Positions 33,164 to 42,899 are shown, counted from the first letter of the stretch. The stretch is DNA of 64,000 bases from VAXT01 sp963850415 (GCA_963850415.1 CAWKLE010000003.1:186001-250000), one strand, 5' to 3'. Notes: generated from the letters alone by a model not told the origin. Numbers and translations are program-made.

Positions 33164-35014
33164 TCACTGTTTGATCCTCTCCAGGTCGGCTTGGTTCGTC
33201 GGCAGTGCCGGGATTCGTGGCCGTTGCGACGCTGCTCGCGGCGGGGTGTCGGTCGTGACGCGCCACGGGACGCGCCAGACACGGCTGCTGAGGTCGTCGC
33301 GGACGCGTCGCAGGTAGGGCTGCTCGAGGGCTGCGCGACGCTCGAGCAGCGGGTCGCGGGTGCCGCTGCCGCTGAGCGTCGCGTTCACGATCCAGCCGTA
33401 CGGCTCGATGCCGGCGCGGCGGAGGTCGTCCTGCAGCTCTGCCGCCTCCTGCACCGGTGTCGCCTCCGCAAGCGTCACGATCAGGACCCGCGTCTGCGAG
33501 GGATCCTGGAGGCGCATCAGCGGCGTGGTCATGTGCCCGGCCGCCCGTTCTGCCGTGCGCATGATGTCGCGGTGGTAGGCGCCAGCGGTGTCCAGCAGCA
33601 GCAGCGTGTGCCCGGTTGGGGCGGTGTCGAGCACGACGAAGCGCTCGCGTGCCTCGCCGAGGAGACGCGAGAACGCGGCGAAGACGGCGATCTCCTCGGT
33701 GCACGGCGAGCGCAGATCTTCCTCGAGTAACGCGCGCGCCTCGCGGCCGAGGTCACGTGCGGCCGCCAGCTTCCGCTCCGTGTACCGCTGGACCTCGGCG
33801 CGCGGGTCGATCCGGTCGACGCTCAGACTCTCGGGCGCGAGAGCGCCGACGAGGCTTGCCGGGTCGCCAGCGGGATCGGTTGTCGAGAGGTGGACGCGAT
33901 GACCCTGGCGGGCGAGGCGAAATGCGAGCTCGGTCGCGATGGTCGTCTTGCCGACTCCGCCCTTGCCCATCACGAGCACCGCTCCGTGCCCGCTCGCGGC
34001 GAGCTCGTCGACGAGCGAGTCGAGCGGCGGCAGCTCGTTCACCGGCGTCGGTGGCAGCATCGCAGGCGCCTGCACGTTCACTGCCAGCCCGGCGAGTGCG
34101 CGCAGCGCATCCAGTCCTGTCAGGTCGCTCGCGACCAGCGGTACCCCAGCCGCAGGCAGGGCTACCAAGGTCGCGGGCAGATCGCCGAGCGCCTGCCGTT
34201 GTCGCCGCGAGATGTCGTCGGCGACCGGGTCGTCCCGGAGCGGGTCGTCGAGGACGGCGTTTACGACCAACTGTTGGTTGGCGATCCCAAGCGCCGCAAG
34301 CTCACCGCCCGCGCGCGCGGCCTCCGCCAACGCCCAGGACTCGGCGCGCGAGACGAGGACAACGGTCGTGGCAGCCGGGTCGGCGAGTGCCGCCACCGTC
34401 CGCTCGTACTGCTCACGGCGTGACTCGAGCGCCGCGAGCGGCCCCAGGCAGCTCGCGCCGGTGGTGCTGGTGGCGATGTAGCCGCTCCATGCGCTGGGCA
34501 GGCTCAACAGTCGCAGCGTGTGCCCCGTCGGGGCGGTGTCGAACATGACATGGTCGAATGGGGCCGTCAGCACCGAGTCGACGAGAAGGCGCGAGAACTC
34601 GTCGAAGGCGGCGATCTCGACCGTGCACTGTCCCGCCAGCTGCTCCTCGAGCGCGCGCAACTCCTCGTCCGGCACGACGCCCCGATAGGGACCGATCACC
34701 CGATCCCGGTAGGCGCTTGCAGCTGTCTCGGGATCGATGTTGAGCGCCCAGAGACGCTCCGTCCCCGTCACGACACGGGGCTCGGCGCCCAGAGTGGTTA
34801 CGAAGACGTCGTCCAGGTTCGACGCCGGATCGGTGCTGACTACGAGCACGCGGCGGCCGCGGTCTGCGACCGCGAGCGCTGCGGTCGCGGCTACGGTCGT
34901 CTTGCCGACTCCCCCTTTGCCGGTGAAGAACAGAAAGCGGGTCGACCAGCCGGTCCAGTCCAGCCTCGGAAGCGCGGTCCCCGGCCTCTCCACTGGGCTC
35001 GTTCCTGTCCTCAT
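33164..35014 (-). CDS. arsA: ArsA arsenical pump-driving ATPase (tandem two-domain)
   Basis: 616-aa duplicated ATPase. Both halves carry the deviant Walker A GKGGVGKTT (near aa 32 and aa 350) and the switch DTAPTGHTL. The three Cys that bind As(III) in ArsA are conserved: QCTVEIAAFDEF, ASCLGPLAALE and SPCTEEIAVF. The domains are intact, so it should energise arsenite export. Its ATG overlaps the upstream arsR stop (ATGA). Only 20 bases separate it from the next arsR. Confidence 0.95.
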   Translation of the reverse strand: MRTGTSPVERPGTALPRLDWTGWSTRFLFFTGKGGVGKTTVAATAALAVADRGRRVLVVSTDPASNLDDVFVTTLGAEPRVVTGTERLWALNIDPETAASAYRDRVIGPYRGVVPDEELRALEEQLAGQCTVEIAAFDEFSRLLVDSVLTAPFDHVMFDTAPTGHTLRLLSLPSAWSGYIATSTTGASCLGPLAALESRREQYERTVAALADPAATTVVLVSRAESWALAEAARAGGELAALGIANQQLVVNAVLDDPLRDDPVADDISRRQRQALGDLPATLVALPAAGVPLVASDLTGLDALRALAGLAVNVQAPAMLPPTPVNELPPLDSLVDELAASGHGAVLVMGKGGVGKTTIATELAFRLARQGHRVHLSTTDPAGDPASLVGALAPESLSVDRIDPRAEVQRYTERKLAAARDLGREARALLEEDLRSPCTEEIAVFAAFSRLLGEARERFVVLDTAPTGHTLLLLDTAGAYHRDIMRTAERAAGHMTTPLMRLQDPSQTRVLIVTLAEATPVQEAAELQDDLRRAGIEPYGWIVNATLSGSGTRDPLLERRAALEQPYLRRVRDDLSSRVWRVPWRVTTDTPPRAASQRPRIPALPTNQADLERIKQ

Positions 35015-35355
35015 GCGCAGCGCTCGTCGTCGACGTCGACCGCCTCTGCGAGCAGTTCGCCGATCAGCTCGTACAGCTCTGCCAGTCGCCCGTGGTTGGC
35101 GTGGTAGCAGGTGCGCGGCGGGTCGATCTCGCCGCCGACCAGCCCGGCCTCGCGCAGCACCTTCACGTGCTGCGACACCGTCGCCTGCGCGAGCGGCAGC
35201 CGCTCGGTCAGCTCGCCGTAGTAGCAGGCATCGTGGGCGAGCAGCAGCCGCAGGATCCCCACCCGCGCCGGGTGACCGACCGCCTTCGCGAGCAACGCGA
35301 GCTCGCGGTCGGCCGCCGCCGCTCCGACGCCGCGTTCGGCAGGCGCGACGGTCAC
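35011..35355 (-). CDS. arsR: ArsR-family repressor (second copy in the operon)
   Basis: 114-aa winged-helix protein similar to the arsR at 32793 but with a different sensing region: AHDACYYGELTERLPLAQATVSQHVKVLREAGL. A second Cys is in RTCYHANH and a C-terminal Cys is in DERCA. GTG start at 35355 overlaps the DUF2180 stop. Two ArsR proteins in one operon suggest graded or dual-signal control. Confidence 0.87.
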   Translation of the reverse strand: MTVAPAERGVGAAAADRELALLAKAVGHPARVGILRLLLAHDACYYGELTERLPLAQATVSQHVKVLREAGLVGGEIDPPRTCYHANHGRLAELYELIGELLAEAVDVDDERCA

Positions 35356-35585
35356 CGCGGCGTCCCGGCTAGCTCCCCAACGCGGCCGTCTCTCGCGACC
35401 CGCTTCGCCGCCCTCGGCGCGGTCGCCGCCGCCGACAGATCGTGGGGACAGCCCCACAGCGTGCCGCCCACCCGGTAGCGCTGAGCCTCAGCGAGGTGCT
35501 CGGTGCACAGCCCGACACCACAGTGCTTGCAGGTCGCCACCGCCGGCACGGTCTCGCCTCGAAGCCCACACTCGTAACAGTTCAT
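35352..35585 (-). CDS. DUF2180 family zinc-ribbon-like protein
   Basis: 77 aa with MNCYECGLRGETVPAVATCKHCGVGLCTEHL and GCPHDL: a series of CxxC and Cys/His pairs typical of DUF2180, often seen near arsR genes. It could bind zinc or As(III). The ATG at 35585 follows AAGGAGATGGTG; two in-frame ATGs lie just upstream. First gene of the ars operon. Confidence 0.82.
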   Translation of the reverse strand: MNCYECGLRGETVPAVATCKHCGVGLCTEHLAEAQRYRVGGTLWGCPHDLSAAATAPRAAKRVARDGRVGELAGTPR

Positions 35586-35633
35586 CACCATCTCCTTCAT
35601 GAGAACGGGCGCCGGTCACAAGCCCGGCGGCGA

Positions 35634-35656
35634 ATCGTTGATCGCAAATCGACGAT
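35634..35656. promoter_or_regulatory. Candidate ArsR operator upstream of the ars operon
   Basis: ATCGTTGAT - 5 bases - ATCGACGAT, an inverted repeat with 8 of 9 matches, 49-71 bases upstream of the DUF2180 start codon. The spacing fits a promoter-overlapping repressor site. Binding is inferred. Confidence 0.5.
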
Positions 35657-35806
35657 AGGTCAGGAACGGTCGACTGCCATCCGTGCTCCGCCCGACCCGC
35701 CCATGTGGAGATCTACCGATGTTTGGCGCGCGTCGGCCTCGGACAATTCATCTAGGCTCGTGGCGCATAGCCCCGAGCCGCACAAGTGAGGACCGGAGGC
35801 CACAAA

Positions 35807-36235
35807 GTGGAGACCATCGTCGTAGGGGTCGATGGATCGGAGACCTCGCAGACCGCGCTCGCATTCGCCGCAACAGAGGCGGCGCGCCACGGGGCGAAGC
35901 TGCGCATCGTCGCCGCCTGGGAGATCCATCCCGCCCTCGTCACGGCCCCCTACAACGGATCGATCGACGCGGTACGCGAACTCGCCGAGCAGGTAGCCAA
36001 AGACGCAGTCGCGAAAGTCGAGAACGAGCATCCCAAGGTTGCGTGCGAGGGCGTGGCGCTCGAGGGCCGGCCCGCAGAGGTGCTCATCCAGGAATGCGAG
36101 CAGGCGAGCGCCTACATGATCGTCGTCGGCAACCGGGGCCAGGGCGGATTCACCAGCCTGCTGCTCGGCTCGACCAGCCAGCAGGTGATCCACCACGCCA
36201 CCTGCCCCGTGCTCGTCGTCCGCGGCGTCTGCTAA
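35807..36235 (+). CDS. Universal stress protein (single UspA domain)
   Basis: 142 aa with the Usp fold: IVVGVDGSETSQTALAFAATEAARHGA, LRIVAAWEI, and the ATP-binding type motif VVGNRGQGGFTSLLLGSTSQQVIHHATCPVLVV (G-2x-G-9x-G-S/T). GTG at 35807 is chosen because GGAGG lies 6 bases upstream. Divergent from the ars operon. Likely a nucleotide-binding stress factor. Confidence 0.9.
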   Translation: METIVVGVDGSETSQTALAFAATEAARHGAKLRIVAAWEIHPALVTAPYNGSIDAVRELAEQVAKDAVAKVENEHPKVACEGVALEGRPAEVLIQECEQASAYMIVVGNRGQGGFTSLLLGSTSQQVIHHATCPVLVVRGVC

Positions 36236-36291
36236 TCCCGGGTCAGTCAGAGTCCTGGAACGGCCGTCGCCCGCGGCCGGCTGATCTGCGT

Positions 36292-36355
36292 CCGCGAGCC
36301 GCTCGGCGGCATTGTCGATGTGCTGCTGAGTGACGGGATCGAGTGCCTGCGACAT
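36292..36355 (-). pseudogene. Possible N-terminal scrap of an actinobacterial arsenate reductase-type protein
   Basis: MSQALDPVTQQHIDNAAERLAD resembles the start of the three-helix domain that precedes some actinobacterial ArsC-type phosphatase proteins. It runs straight into the antisense of the stress-protein region. About 20 residues only, so the call is weak. It would explain why the ars operon lacks arsC. Confidence 0.3.
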
Positions 36356-36489
36356 GCTGGCTCGGAGCGGCCGATCTCGTTTGCCGCTCGGCGGTGGAAG
36401 CGCCCGATCTGTTGTTGGAGCCGCGCGCGCTCGCCGCGACGCTGCGTCTTTGAGGGCAAGAGGTAGATCGCGTCCGCGTTGGACTCGCC

Positions 36490-36545
36490 TGTAGAGTCAG
36501 TCCAGGTGCGCCGGGAAGTCTGGTCGGCAACTCGATCCGCGACCG
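36490..36545 (+). promoter_or_regulatory. Possible structured leader RNA upstream of a cation-efflux-like gene
   Basis: AGAGTCAGTCCAGGTGCGCC followed by GGGAAGTCTGGTCGGCAAC. GCCG/CGGC can pair around a purine-rich loop. It resembles, from memory, leader motifs found before Na+/H+ antiporter genes in GC-rich bacteria. I cannot verify a riboswitch fold. Confidence 0.28.
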
Positions 36546-36560
36546 GCTGGAGGCGCATCA

Positions 36561-37193
36561 GTGCACACCGATTCCGTTCACCCCGATGTCGAGCGCCCCT
36601 CACTCCTGGCTTCTGCTCTTCGGGTCTCCTACTTCACGATCGTGTGGAACGGGGTGGTCGGAGCGGCTGCATTGCTCGTCGGAGTCACGACCGGCAGCCT
36701 CGCGCTCGCCGCGTTCGCACTCAACGCCCTACTCGACTCGACCGCTTCGGTCATGCTCGTGTGGAGATTCCGCAGGGAGCGAAGCGACCCGGTAGCGGGT
36801 GAGCGCCTGGAGCGGCGAGCTCAGACATGGGTCATCGCCGCGATGTACGCGGTGGCACTCTACGTCGGCGTTCAGGCGATTCGCGCCTTGATCAAAGGCT
36901 CCCATCCCGAGCCGTCCGCGCTTGGGTTCGGGATCGCCATGGCATCGCTATTGGTACTGCCCGCCCTCGCGGTGATGAAGCTTCGCCTTGGTGGACGGCT
37001 TGAGAGTCCGGCTCTTCGCGGTGACGGCGTCCTCACCGTCGCCGCGGCTGCGCTCGCAGCTGTCACTCTCCTAGCGCTCGCTGCCAACTCCCTGCTCGAC
37101 TGGTGGTGGGCTGACCCGGCGGCGGCACTTGTCATCTGCGCTGCGCTGGCCGCAGAGGCCACGCGCGTAGCTGTCCGTCACCGCTTCGGATAG
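36561..37193 (+). CDS. Cation-efflux (CDF)-like membrane protein
   Basis: 210 aa with five or six hydrophobic helices. LNALLDSTASVMLVWRFRRER and ANSLLDWWWADPAAALVI correspond to helices 2 and 5 of cation diffusion facilitators, with the Asp residues kept but the His of HxxxD replaced by Asn. There is no C-terminal cytosolic domain. Metal specificity is not predictable. GTG start with GGAGG 7 bases upstream. Confidence 0.78.
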   Translation: MHTDSVHPDVERPSLLASALRVSYFTIVWNGVVGAAALLVGVTTGSLALAAFALNALLDSTASVMLVWRFRRERSDPVAGERLERRAQTWVIAAMYAVALYVGVQAIRALIKGSHPEPSALGFGIAMASLLVLPALAVMKLRLGGRLESPALRGDGVLTVAAAALAAVTLLALAANSLLDWWWADPAAALVICAALAAEATRVAVRHRFG

Positions 37194-37265
37194 GCATGCG
37201 CGCGAGCTTTTCGCCGAAGGCGAAGTCGCCCCGGTACGCCACTCAAGTAGGAGCGCCCAACACAG

Positions 37266-38243
37266 GTGCGAACTGATGCGATTGCTCCGCAGTTCGAGAC
37301 GGTCGCGGAGGGCGCGGTGGTGTGCGCGGAGCATCTCAGCAAGCGCTTCGGCGACCTTAGCGCAGTGGACGACCTGTCCTTTTCGCTCGAGCGTGGGACG
37401 GTGACCGGGTTCCTCGGGCCGAATGGCGCCGGGAAGACGACGACGCTGCGGATGCTGCTCCATCTCGTCGAGCCGACCTCGGGTCGCGCGTTCGTTTTCG
37501 GCCGTCGCTACCAGGATCTCGAACGGCCGGCCACGCGGGTAGGCGCGGTGCTCGAGGCGGCGGATTTCCATCCCGGCCGTTCGGGGCGAGACCATCTATT
37601 CGCCCTCGTACTCGCGCTCGGCCGCGAAGCCGACGGCGGGCACTGGTTCCTCGAACGTGAACGAGCCGCAGCGAAGCGCGTCGACGCGGTGCTCGATCTG
37701 GTCGAGCTAGCCAGCGCCGGTCACCGCCGTGTCAGCACCTATTCGCTCGGGATGCGGCAACGGCTCGGACTCGCTGCTGCGCTGCTCGGCGACCCCGAGC
37801 TGCTGATCCTCGACGAGCCCGCGAACGGCCTCGATCCGGAGGGCGTCCGCTGGCTCCGGGACTTCCTGCGCAGCTTCGCCGCCGACGGCAAGACAGTCCT
37901 CGTCTCCAGCCACGTACTCGCCGAGGTCGCGCAGACGGTCGACGACGTCATCATCATCAACAAGGGTCGGCTTGTCACGATCTCGCCCTCGCGGATCTGA
38001 CCGCAAGGCGCAGCGGCGCCGTCCGCGTCCGCGCCCCAGGCGCGCACAGGCTGCAGGCGGCGCTCGAAGTCCAAGGGCTGAGCGCGACGCTGCTCGACGG
38101 CCGTGAGTTGCTGGTGGAGGGTGCGCCGGCCGCTCGCGTCGGGGAGATTGCCTTCCACGCCGGCATGCCGCTGCACGAGCTCGTGCCCGAGTCGTCGAGC
38201 CTCGAAGACATCTTCCTCGAGCTGACCACAGGGAGCCGTCATG
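37266..38243 (+). pseudogene. ABC transporter ATPase, frameshifted near residue 240
   Basis: Walker A GPNGAGKTTTLR near aa 50, signature YSLGMRQRLGLA, Walker B LLILDEPANGLDPEG and the H-loop SSH are intact in the first frame, which stops at 38000 (ISPSRI). One base is missing in a C-run near 37988. The C-terminal domain continues in another frame (LADLTARRSGAVRV...LVPESSSLEDIFLELT), typical of drug/antibiotic exporter ATPases. The 244-aa product retains the nucleotide-binding domain and might fold. Confidence 0.8.
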
Positions 38244-38918
38244 ACCGACCAGCTACTCGCAGAGCTGCGCAAGATGCGCTCCACCCGCACCAACCTCGGC
38301 CTGCTCGCTGGGATGGTCGCGCTCATCCTTTTGACCGTGCTGCTCAGGGATTCGTCCCGAAGCCCAACGAACTCGCAACGCATGACAACCAGCACGCACT
38401 CCTTTCGGCGGGTACGTCCGCGGCGCTCTTCGCCGCGCTGATCGGCGTGATGGCGATCACGAGCGAATTCCGCCACGGCACCATCCGCCCAACCTTCGTC
38501 GTCACCCCGCACCGGACGCGAGTCATGGCAGCGAAGGTCATCACGAGCCTGCTCCTGGGCTTCCTGTTCGGCCTCGCTGCGATCGGCCTCTCCTTCGGCG
38601 TCGGCTACGCGATTCTCACCATTCGAGGCCATGACGGCGGCCTGGGCCGTACTCGGCGTTGGCCTCGGCGCCATCGTGCGAAACCAGGTCTTCGCCGTCA
38701 TCGGCCTGATCGTCTGGGCGATGGTCGTCGACAACCTCTTGCGTAGACTCATCCCGTCGATTGGCGGCTACACACCGGTCGGCGCCAGCGCTGTACTCGT
38801 TGCCGATCCCGGCGACTACGTCCTTGCGGCGACCGCGGGCGCACTGCTCCTACTCGGCTACGTCGCCGCGTGCGTCGCCGGCGGCTCGTTCGCCCTCGCC
38901 CGCCGCGACGTCACGTAG
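38241..38918 (+). pseudogene. ABC-2 type permease, multiply frameshifted
   Basis: Starts MTDQLLAELRKMRSTRTNLGLLAGMVALILLTVLL, shifts frame near 38345 to PNELATHDNQHALLSAGTSA...ITSEFRHGTIRP, and shifts back near 38630 to WAVLGVGLGAIVRNQVFAVIG. A segment around the second junction appears to be missing. It is the membrane partner of the preceding ATPase, so the whole exporter is decayed. Confidence 0.8.
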
Positions 38919-39060
38919 CGACGCCCGATATCCGGAATGAGGGCCTGTCGTCTCGTTTAACTCACGACTGTTAGAGCGGTATTCCTCCCGGAAGGGTGCG
39001 GTGAACGTGGCAGCACGTCGAGTGGATAGCACCAGCCGGGTCCAGTCGCCGTACGGCACG

Positions 39061-41895
39061 TTACGGTCTCTTTCGTAGCCGCCGCTGGACCAGCTTCTTC
39101 GCCTCGTCGGCCCAGAGGACGACGCTGGCGAGCCCGAGGCAGATCAGCCACTCGTCGAGCCCGAGCGGCGCGGTGTCGAAGGCGCCGTTCAGGAACGGCA
39201 GCTGCACGACGGCGACCTGGAGCAGCGCCGAGAGCGCGATCGCGCCCCACAGCCACCGGTTTGTGAATAGCCGACGGAAGGCGCTCGTCCGATCGGAGCG
39301 GGCGTTGAAGCAGTTGAAGAGCTGGGCCAAAACGAGTGTTGTGAAGGCCATCGTGCGCGCCTCGGCGACGCTTCCGGAGCCGCCGACGATGCCGCCGGGG
39401 AGGCGCAGGTCGAGCGCGAGCAGCGTGACGACCGCCATCACGGCACCGATCCAGAGGATGCCGACCCACATCTCGGCGTCGATCACTCGGTCGGACAGCC
39501 GGCGCGGCGACCTGCGCATGACGTCGTCGGGAGGCGCGTCCATGCCGAGCGCGAGCGCGGGCGCCCCGTCGGTCAGGAGGTTGATCCAGAGGATCTGGGT
39601 CGCGAGCAGTGGCACCGCGATCGTCTCGCCGGTGTCCTCGAGGCCGAGCGCGCCCGCGAGTGCGACGCCGAAGAACATCGTCAGCACCTCGCCCATGTTC
39701 GATGAGAGTAGGAAGCGCAGGAACTTGCGGATGTTCGCGAAGATGCCGCGGCCTTCGCGGATTGCACTCACGATCGTGGCGAAGTTGTCGTCCGCGAGGA
39801 TCATGTCCGCTGCCTCCGACGCGACGTCGGTGCCCGCGATCCCCATCGCGACACCGATGTCCGCCGCCTTGAGCGCGGGAGCGTCGTTCACGCCGTCACC
39901 CGTCATTGCGACGATCTGCCCGTTCGCATGGAGCGCCTCGACGATCCGCAGCTTGTGCTCCGGCGATACGCGGGCGTAGACCGAGGCGTCCCGAACCAGC
40001 GCGACCAGCGCCTCGTCGTCGATCGTCGCGAGCTCGCCCCCCGAGGCGACAGGCGAGCCGACCGGTGCGATGTGGAGGTCGGCCGCGATCCGCGCCGCGG
40101 TGTGCGGATGGTCTCCTGTGATCATCAGCACGCGCAGGCCCGCCGCGTGTGCGTCGCCGATCGCGGCTCTCGCCTCAGGCCGCGGTGGGTCGATGATCCC
40201 GACCAGGCCGAGGTAGACGAGCTCCTGCTCCACCGACTCGTCCGTCGGCGGCCGCGTGTCTGCCGGGAGCGGCCGGTACGCGACTGCGAGCGGCCGCAGC
40301 GCCAGGTCGCCGAGTCGCTCGACCGTCGCGAGGATCCCGATTCGGCGCTCGTCGGTGAGTGGGCGCGTCCGGCCCGCGACCCGTTCCTCCGTGCATCGAG
40401 CGAGCAGGACGTCGGGTGCACCCTTGGTGAAGACCGCGATCCCGGGCTCGCCTTCGAGTGCGGCGTGCACCGTGCTCATCAGCTTACGCTCAGAGCTGAA
40501 AGGGATCTCGCCGACGCGTTGAAAGCGCGCGCGGCGCGATTCGGCCAGCCCCTCGACCTTTGCCTCCGCCACTAGGAAGGCCGCTTCGGTCGGGTCGCCC
40601 TGAATCGTCCACTCGCCGTCCTCCTCGCGCAGCACGGCGTCGTTCGCCAGGCTCCCGCCGGCGAGCACCGCGCTCACCTCGGTCAGCAGGACCGGGTCCT
40701 CGAGCGGCTGCCCGTCGACGCGCAACTCGCCCTCGGGCCGGTAGCCGCCGCCGCTGACGTCGACCTCGCCCGAGGGGGTCACGACCTTCTGGACGGTCAT
40801 CTCGTTCTTCGTCAGCGTCCCGGTCTTGTCCGAGCAAATCACCGACGCGGAGCCGAGCGTCTCGACCGACGAAAGCCGTTTGACGATCGCTCGCTGCCGC
40901 GCCATCCGCTGCACGCCGAAGGCGAGCACCACCGAGAGCACCGCGGGCAGCCCCTCCGGGACCGCGGCGACGGCGAGCGCGACCCCGACGAGCAGCACCG
41001 AGACGACATCGGAGGCAGTGTCGATGTCGGAGGTGAGCATGATCGCCGTCACCACCACGACCGCGATCGCGATCACCGCGATGCCGAGCATGCGCCCGAT
41101 GCGGTCGACCTCGCCTTGGAGCGGCGTGCGCCGCTCGTGCGTGCGGCCCAGGAGGCGTGCGACAGTTCCCATCTCCGTCGACATTCCGGTCGCAGTCACG
41201 ACCGCCCGCCCGCGTCCACGCGCGACGGCGGTGCCGCTGAAGACCATGTTCACGCGGTCGCCGAGCTCGACCGCGCCGTCGAGCGGCGCGACGTCCTTCA
41301 GCACAGGCTCGCTCTCTCCCGTCAGCGACGCCTCAGCGACGGTAAGCGAGCTGGCCTCGAGCAGACGGCCGTCGGCGGCGACCGCGTCACCTTCGGCGAG
41401 CAGCAGGACATCGCCGGGCACCACCTCGGCCGCGGGGATCCGCTCCTCGCGCCCGTCGCGGAGCACGCCGGCCATCGCCGCGGCCAACCGCTGCAACGCG
41501 GCCACCGCTTGCTCGGCCCGCGCCTCCTGCACGTAGCCGAGCACGGCATTCGCGAGGACGATTGCGGCGATCACGATCGCGTCGTACGGTGCAGCCTCGC
41601 CGCCCTCCAGCACCCAGGCGACCAGCGAGACGACCACCGCCGCGAGCAGCAGGTAGATCAGCGGGTTGGCGAACTGCCCCAGGAGCTTCCGCCATTCGGG
41701 CACACGCTCGGCCGCCTCGAGCCGATTCGGGCCGAACCGCTCGAGCCGTGTCCGGGCCTGCGCCGGGCTAAGGCCACGGCCCGGGTCGGTCTCGAGCGCC
41801 GCAGCGATCTCGTGCCCGTGGTGCAGCCACGCCTCGGGCAGCAGGCCTGGAGTGGCTGCACTCGTCCGAGCCTCGATGTCAGGAATCAGGCTCAC
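39061..41895 (-). CDS. P-type cation-transporting ATPase, Ca2+-like (P2A)
   Basis: 944 aa with all P-type landmarks: actuator TGES in SLTGESEP, phosphorylation site CSDKTGTLTKNE, KGAPD in the nucleotide domain, and TGDGVNDAPALKAADIGVAMG. Helix 4 PEGLP and helix 6 NLLTDGAPALALG match Ca2+/Mn2+ pumps. The length is normal for P2A. The GTG at 41895 gives the best N-terminus (SLIPDIEARTSAATPGLLPEAWLHHG). Intact despite broken neighbours. Confidence 0.93.
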   Translation of the reverse strand: MSLIPDIEARTSAATPGLLPEAWLHHGHEIAAALETDPGRGLSPAQARTRLERFGPNRLEAAERVPEWRKLLGQFANPLIYLLLAAVVVSLVAWVLEGGEAAPYDAIVIAAIVLANAVLGYVQEARAEQAVAALQRLAAAMAGVLRDGREERIPAAEVVPGDVLLLAEGDAVAADGRLLEASSLTVAEASLTGESEPVLKDVAPLDGAVELGDRVNMVFSGTAVARGRGRAVVTATGMSTEMGTVARLLGRTHERRTPLQGEVDRIGRMLGIAVIAIAVVVVTAIMLTSDIDTASDVVSVLLVGVALAVAAVPEGLPAVLSVVLAFGVQRMARQRAIVKRLSSVETLGSASVICSDKTGTLTKNEMTVQKVVTPSGEVDVSGGGYRPEGELRVDGQPLEDPVLLTEVSAVLAGGSLANDAVLREEDGEWTIQGDPTEAAFLVAEAKVEGLAESRRARFQRVGEIPFSSERKLMSTVHAALEGEPGIAVFTKGAPDVLLARCTEERVAGRTRPLTDERRIGILATVERLGDLALRPLAVAYRPLPADTRPPTDESVEQELVYLGLVGIIDPPRPEARAAIGDAHAAGLRVLMITGDHPHTAARIAADLHIAPVGSPVASGGELATIDDEALVALVRDASVYARVSPEHKLRIVEALHANGQIVAMTGDGVNDAPALKAADIGVAMGIAGTDVASEAADMILADDNFATIVSAIREGRGIFANIRKFLRFLLSSNMGEVLTMFFGVALAGALGLEDTGETIAVPLLATQILWINLLTDGAPALALGMDAPPDDVMRRSPRRLSDRVIDAEMWVGILWIGAVMAVVTLLALDLRLPGGIVGGSGSVAEARTMAFTTLVLAQLFNCFNARSDRTSAFRRLFTNRWLWGAIALSALLQVAVVQLPFLNGAFDTAPLGLDEWLICLGLASVVLWADEAKKLVQRRLRKRP

Positions 41896-42032
41896 GGCTC
41901 CCCAGGGTCGCACAGTGTGCGAGCCGGTGAATCCGAGCCTGCCCCTGACTGGGCAGCGGGTTCTCATCGGCCCGCGCGGCCGCCGGCGAAGCCGCGGAAC
42001 GTGCTACGGGTATCGGGGGATACAGTCCTCCG

Positions 42033-42800
42033 ATGACGGTCTTCGCGCGTATCGTCGTCGGCGTCGACGGCACCGACTGGGGTTTCGAAGCGCTCCGCCA
42101 GGCACTCGCACTCGCACCGGCCGACTCGCGCGTGGAAGCTGTCACGGCGCTTCATACCGGCCCGGCGGCACGCACCGGCTTCGAGGCCGCGCACTGGGTG
42201 GACATGCTCAGCGAGGAAGCCAAAGAGGCCCGAGACCTGGCCGCGACCATCCTGGACGATCGTGCCGGCTCCTCCGCGCGAATCGTCAGGGGAACGCCGC
42301 TTCATGTGCTGCGGCACGCGCGCGACGAGGCAGACGCAACACTCCTCGCGCTCGGTGCGCGGCACAGCAGTCGCTTTCTCGGCGTCATGCTCGGAGACAC
42401 CGCGAGCGAGCTGCTACACGACGGCTCCTGCTCGGTGCTACTGGCTCGCCCGCAGCTGGAGGGTGCCTGGCAGCCGCGACGGATCGTGGTCGGCCTCGAC
42501 GGCTCAGCGCCCGCGCTCGCCGCACTCGCGACGGCGGACGAGCTCGCGAGCCGCGTCGGTGCAACGGTTGAGGTCGTCTGCGCGAAAAGCGGCGGTTCGC
42601 GAGTCGAGGGCGCCTGGACCGACCGCGTGGACAGCTGGGACGCCGCTCAGCCAGTCGCCGCCCTCGTCGGACGCTCACGGGGGGCGGACCTCGTCGTCGT
42701 CGGCTCTCGCGGCCTGCACGGCCTCCGCGCCCTCGGAAGCGTCAGCGAGAGAGTCGCACACCGGGCCGACTGCTCCGTCCTGGTCGTGCACGACGGCTGA
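42033..42800 (+). CDS. Tandem universal stress protein
   Basis: 255 aa made of two Usp domains: IVVGVDGTDWGFEALRQALALAP ... LGARHSSRFLGVMLGDTASELLHDGSCSVLLARP and IVVGLDGSAPALAALATADELAS ... VVGSRGLHGLRALGSVSERVAHRADCSVLVVHDG. Both carry the G-x2-G-type loop. Divergent from the Ca2+-type ATPase gene. Confidence 0.9.
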   Translation: MTVFARIVVGVDGTDWGFEALRQALALAPADSRVEAVTALHTGPAARTGFEAAHWVDMLSEEAKEARDLAATILDDRAGSSARIVRGTPLHVLRHARDEADATLLALGARHSSRFLGVMLGDTASELLHDGSCSVLLARPQLEGAWQPRRIVVGLDGSAPALAALATADELASRVGATVEVVCAKSGGSRVEGAWTDRVDSWDAAQPVAALVGRSRGADLVVVGSRGLHGLRALGSVSERVAHRADCSVLVVHDG

Positions 42801-42899
42801 CGCCTGCTCGTCGTCGAGTTCGGGCACCTGACCGGAATCCTCACCTCGCGCGACATCGTTCGCGCGGTCGCCCGTGGTCGAGCTTCGCTGCGCCGCTGA
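42801..42899 (+). pseudogene. CBS domain C-terminal remnant
   Basis: Directly after the stress-protein stop the same strand reads RLLVVEFGHLTGILTSRDIV then RAVARGRASLRR and stop, the classic end of a CBS-domain protein. No start or first half exists. Deletion has fused it to the stop codon of the preceding gene. Confidence 0.65.
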
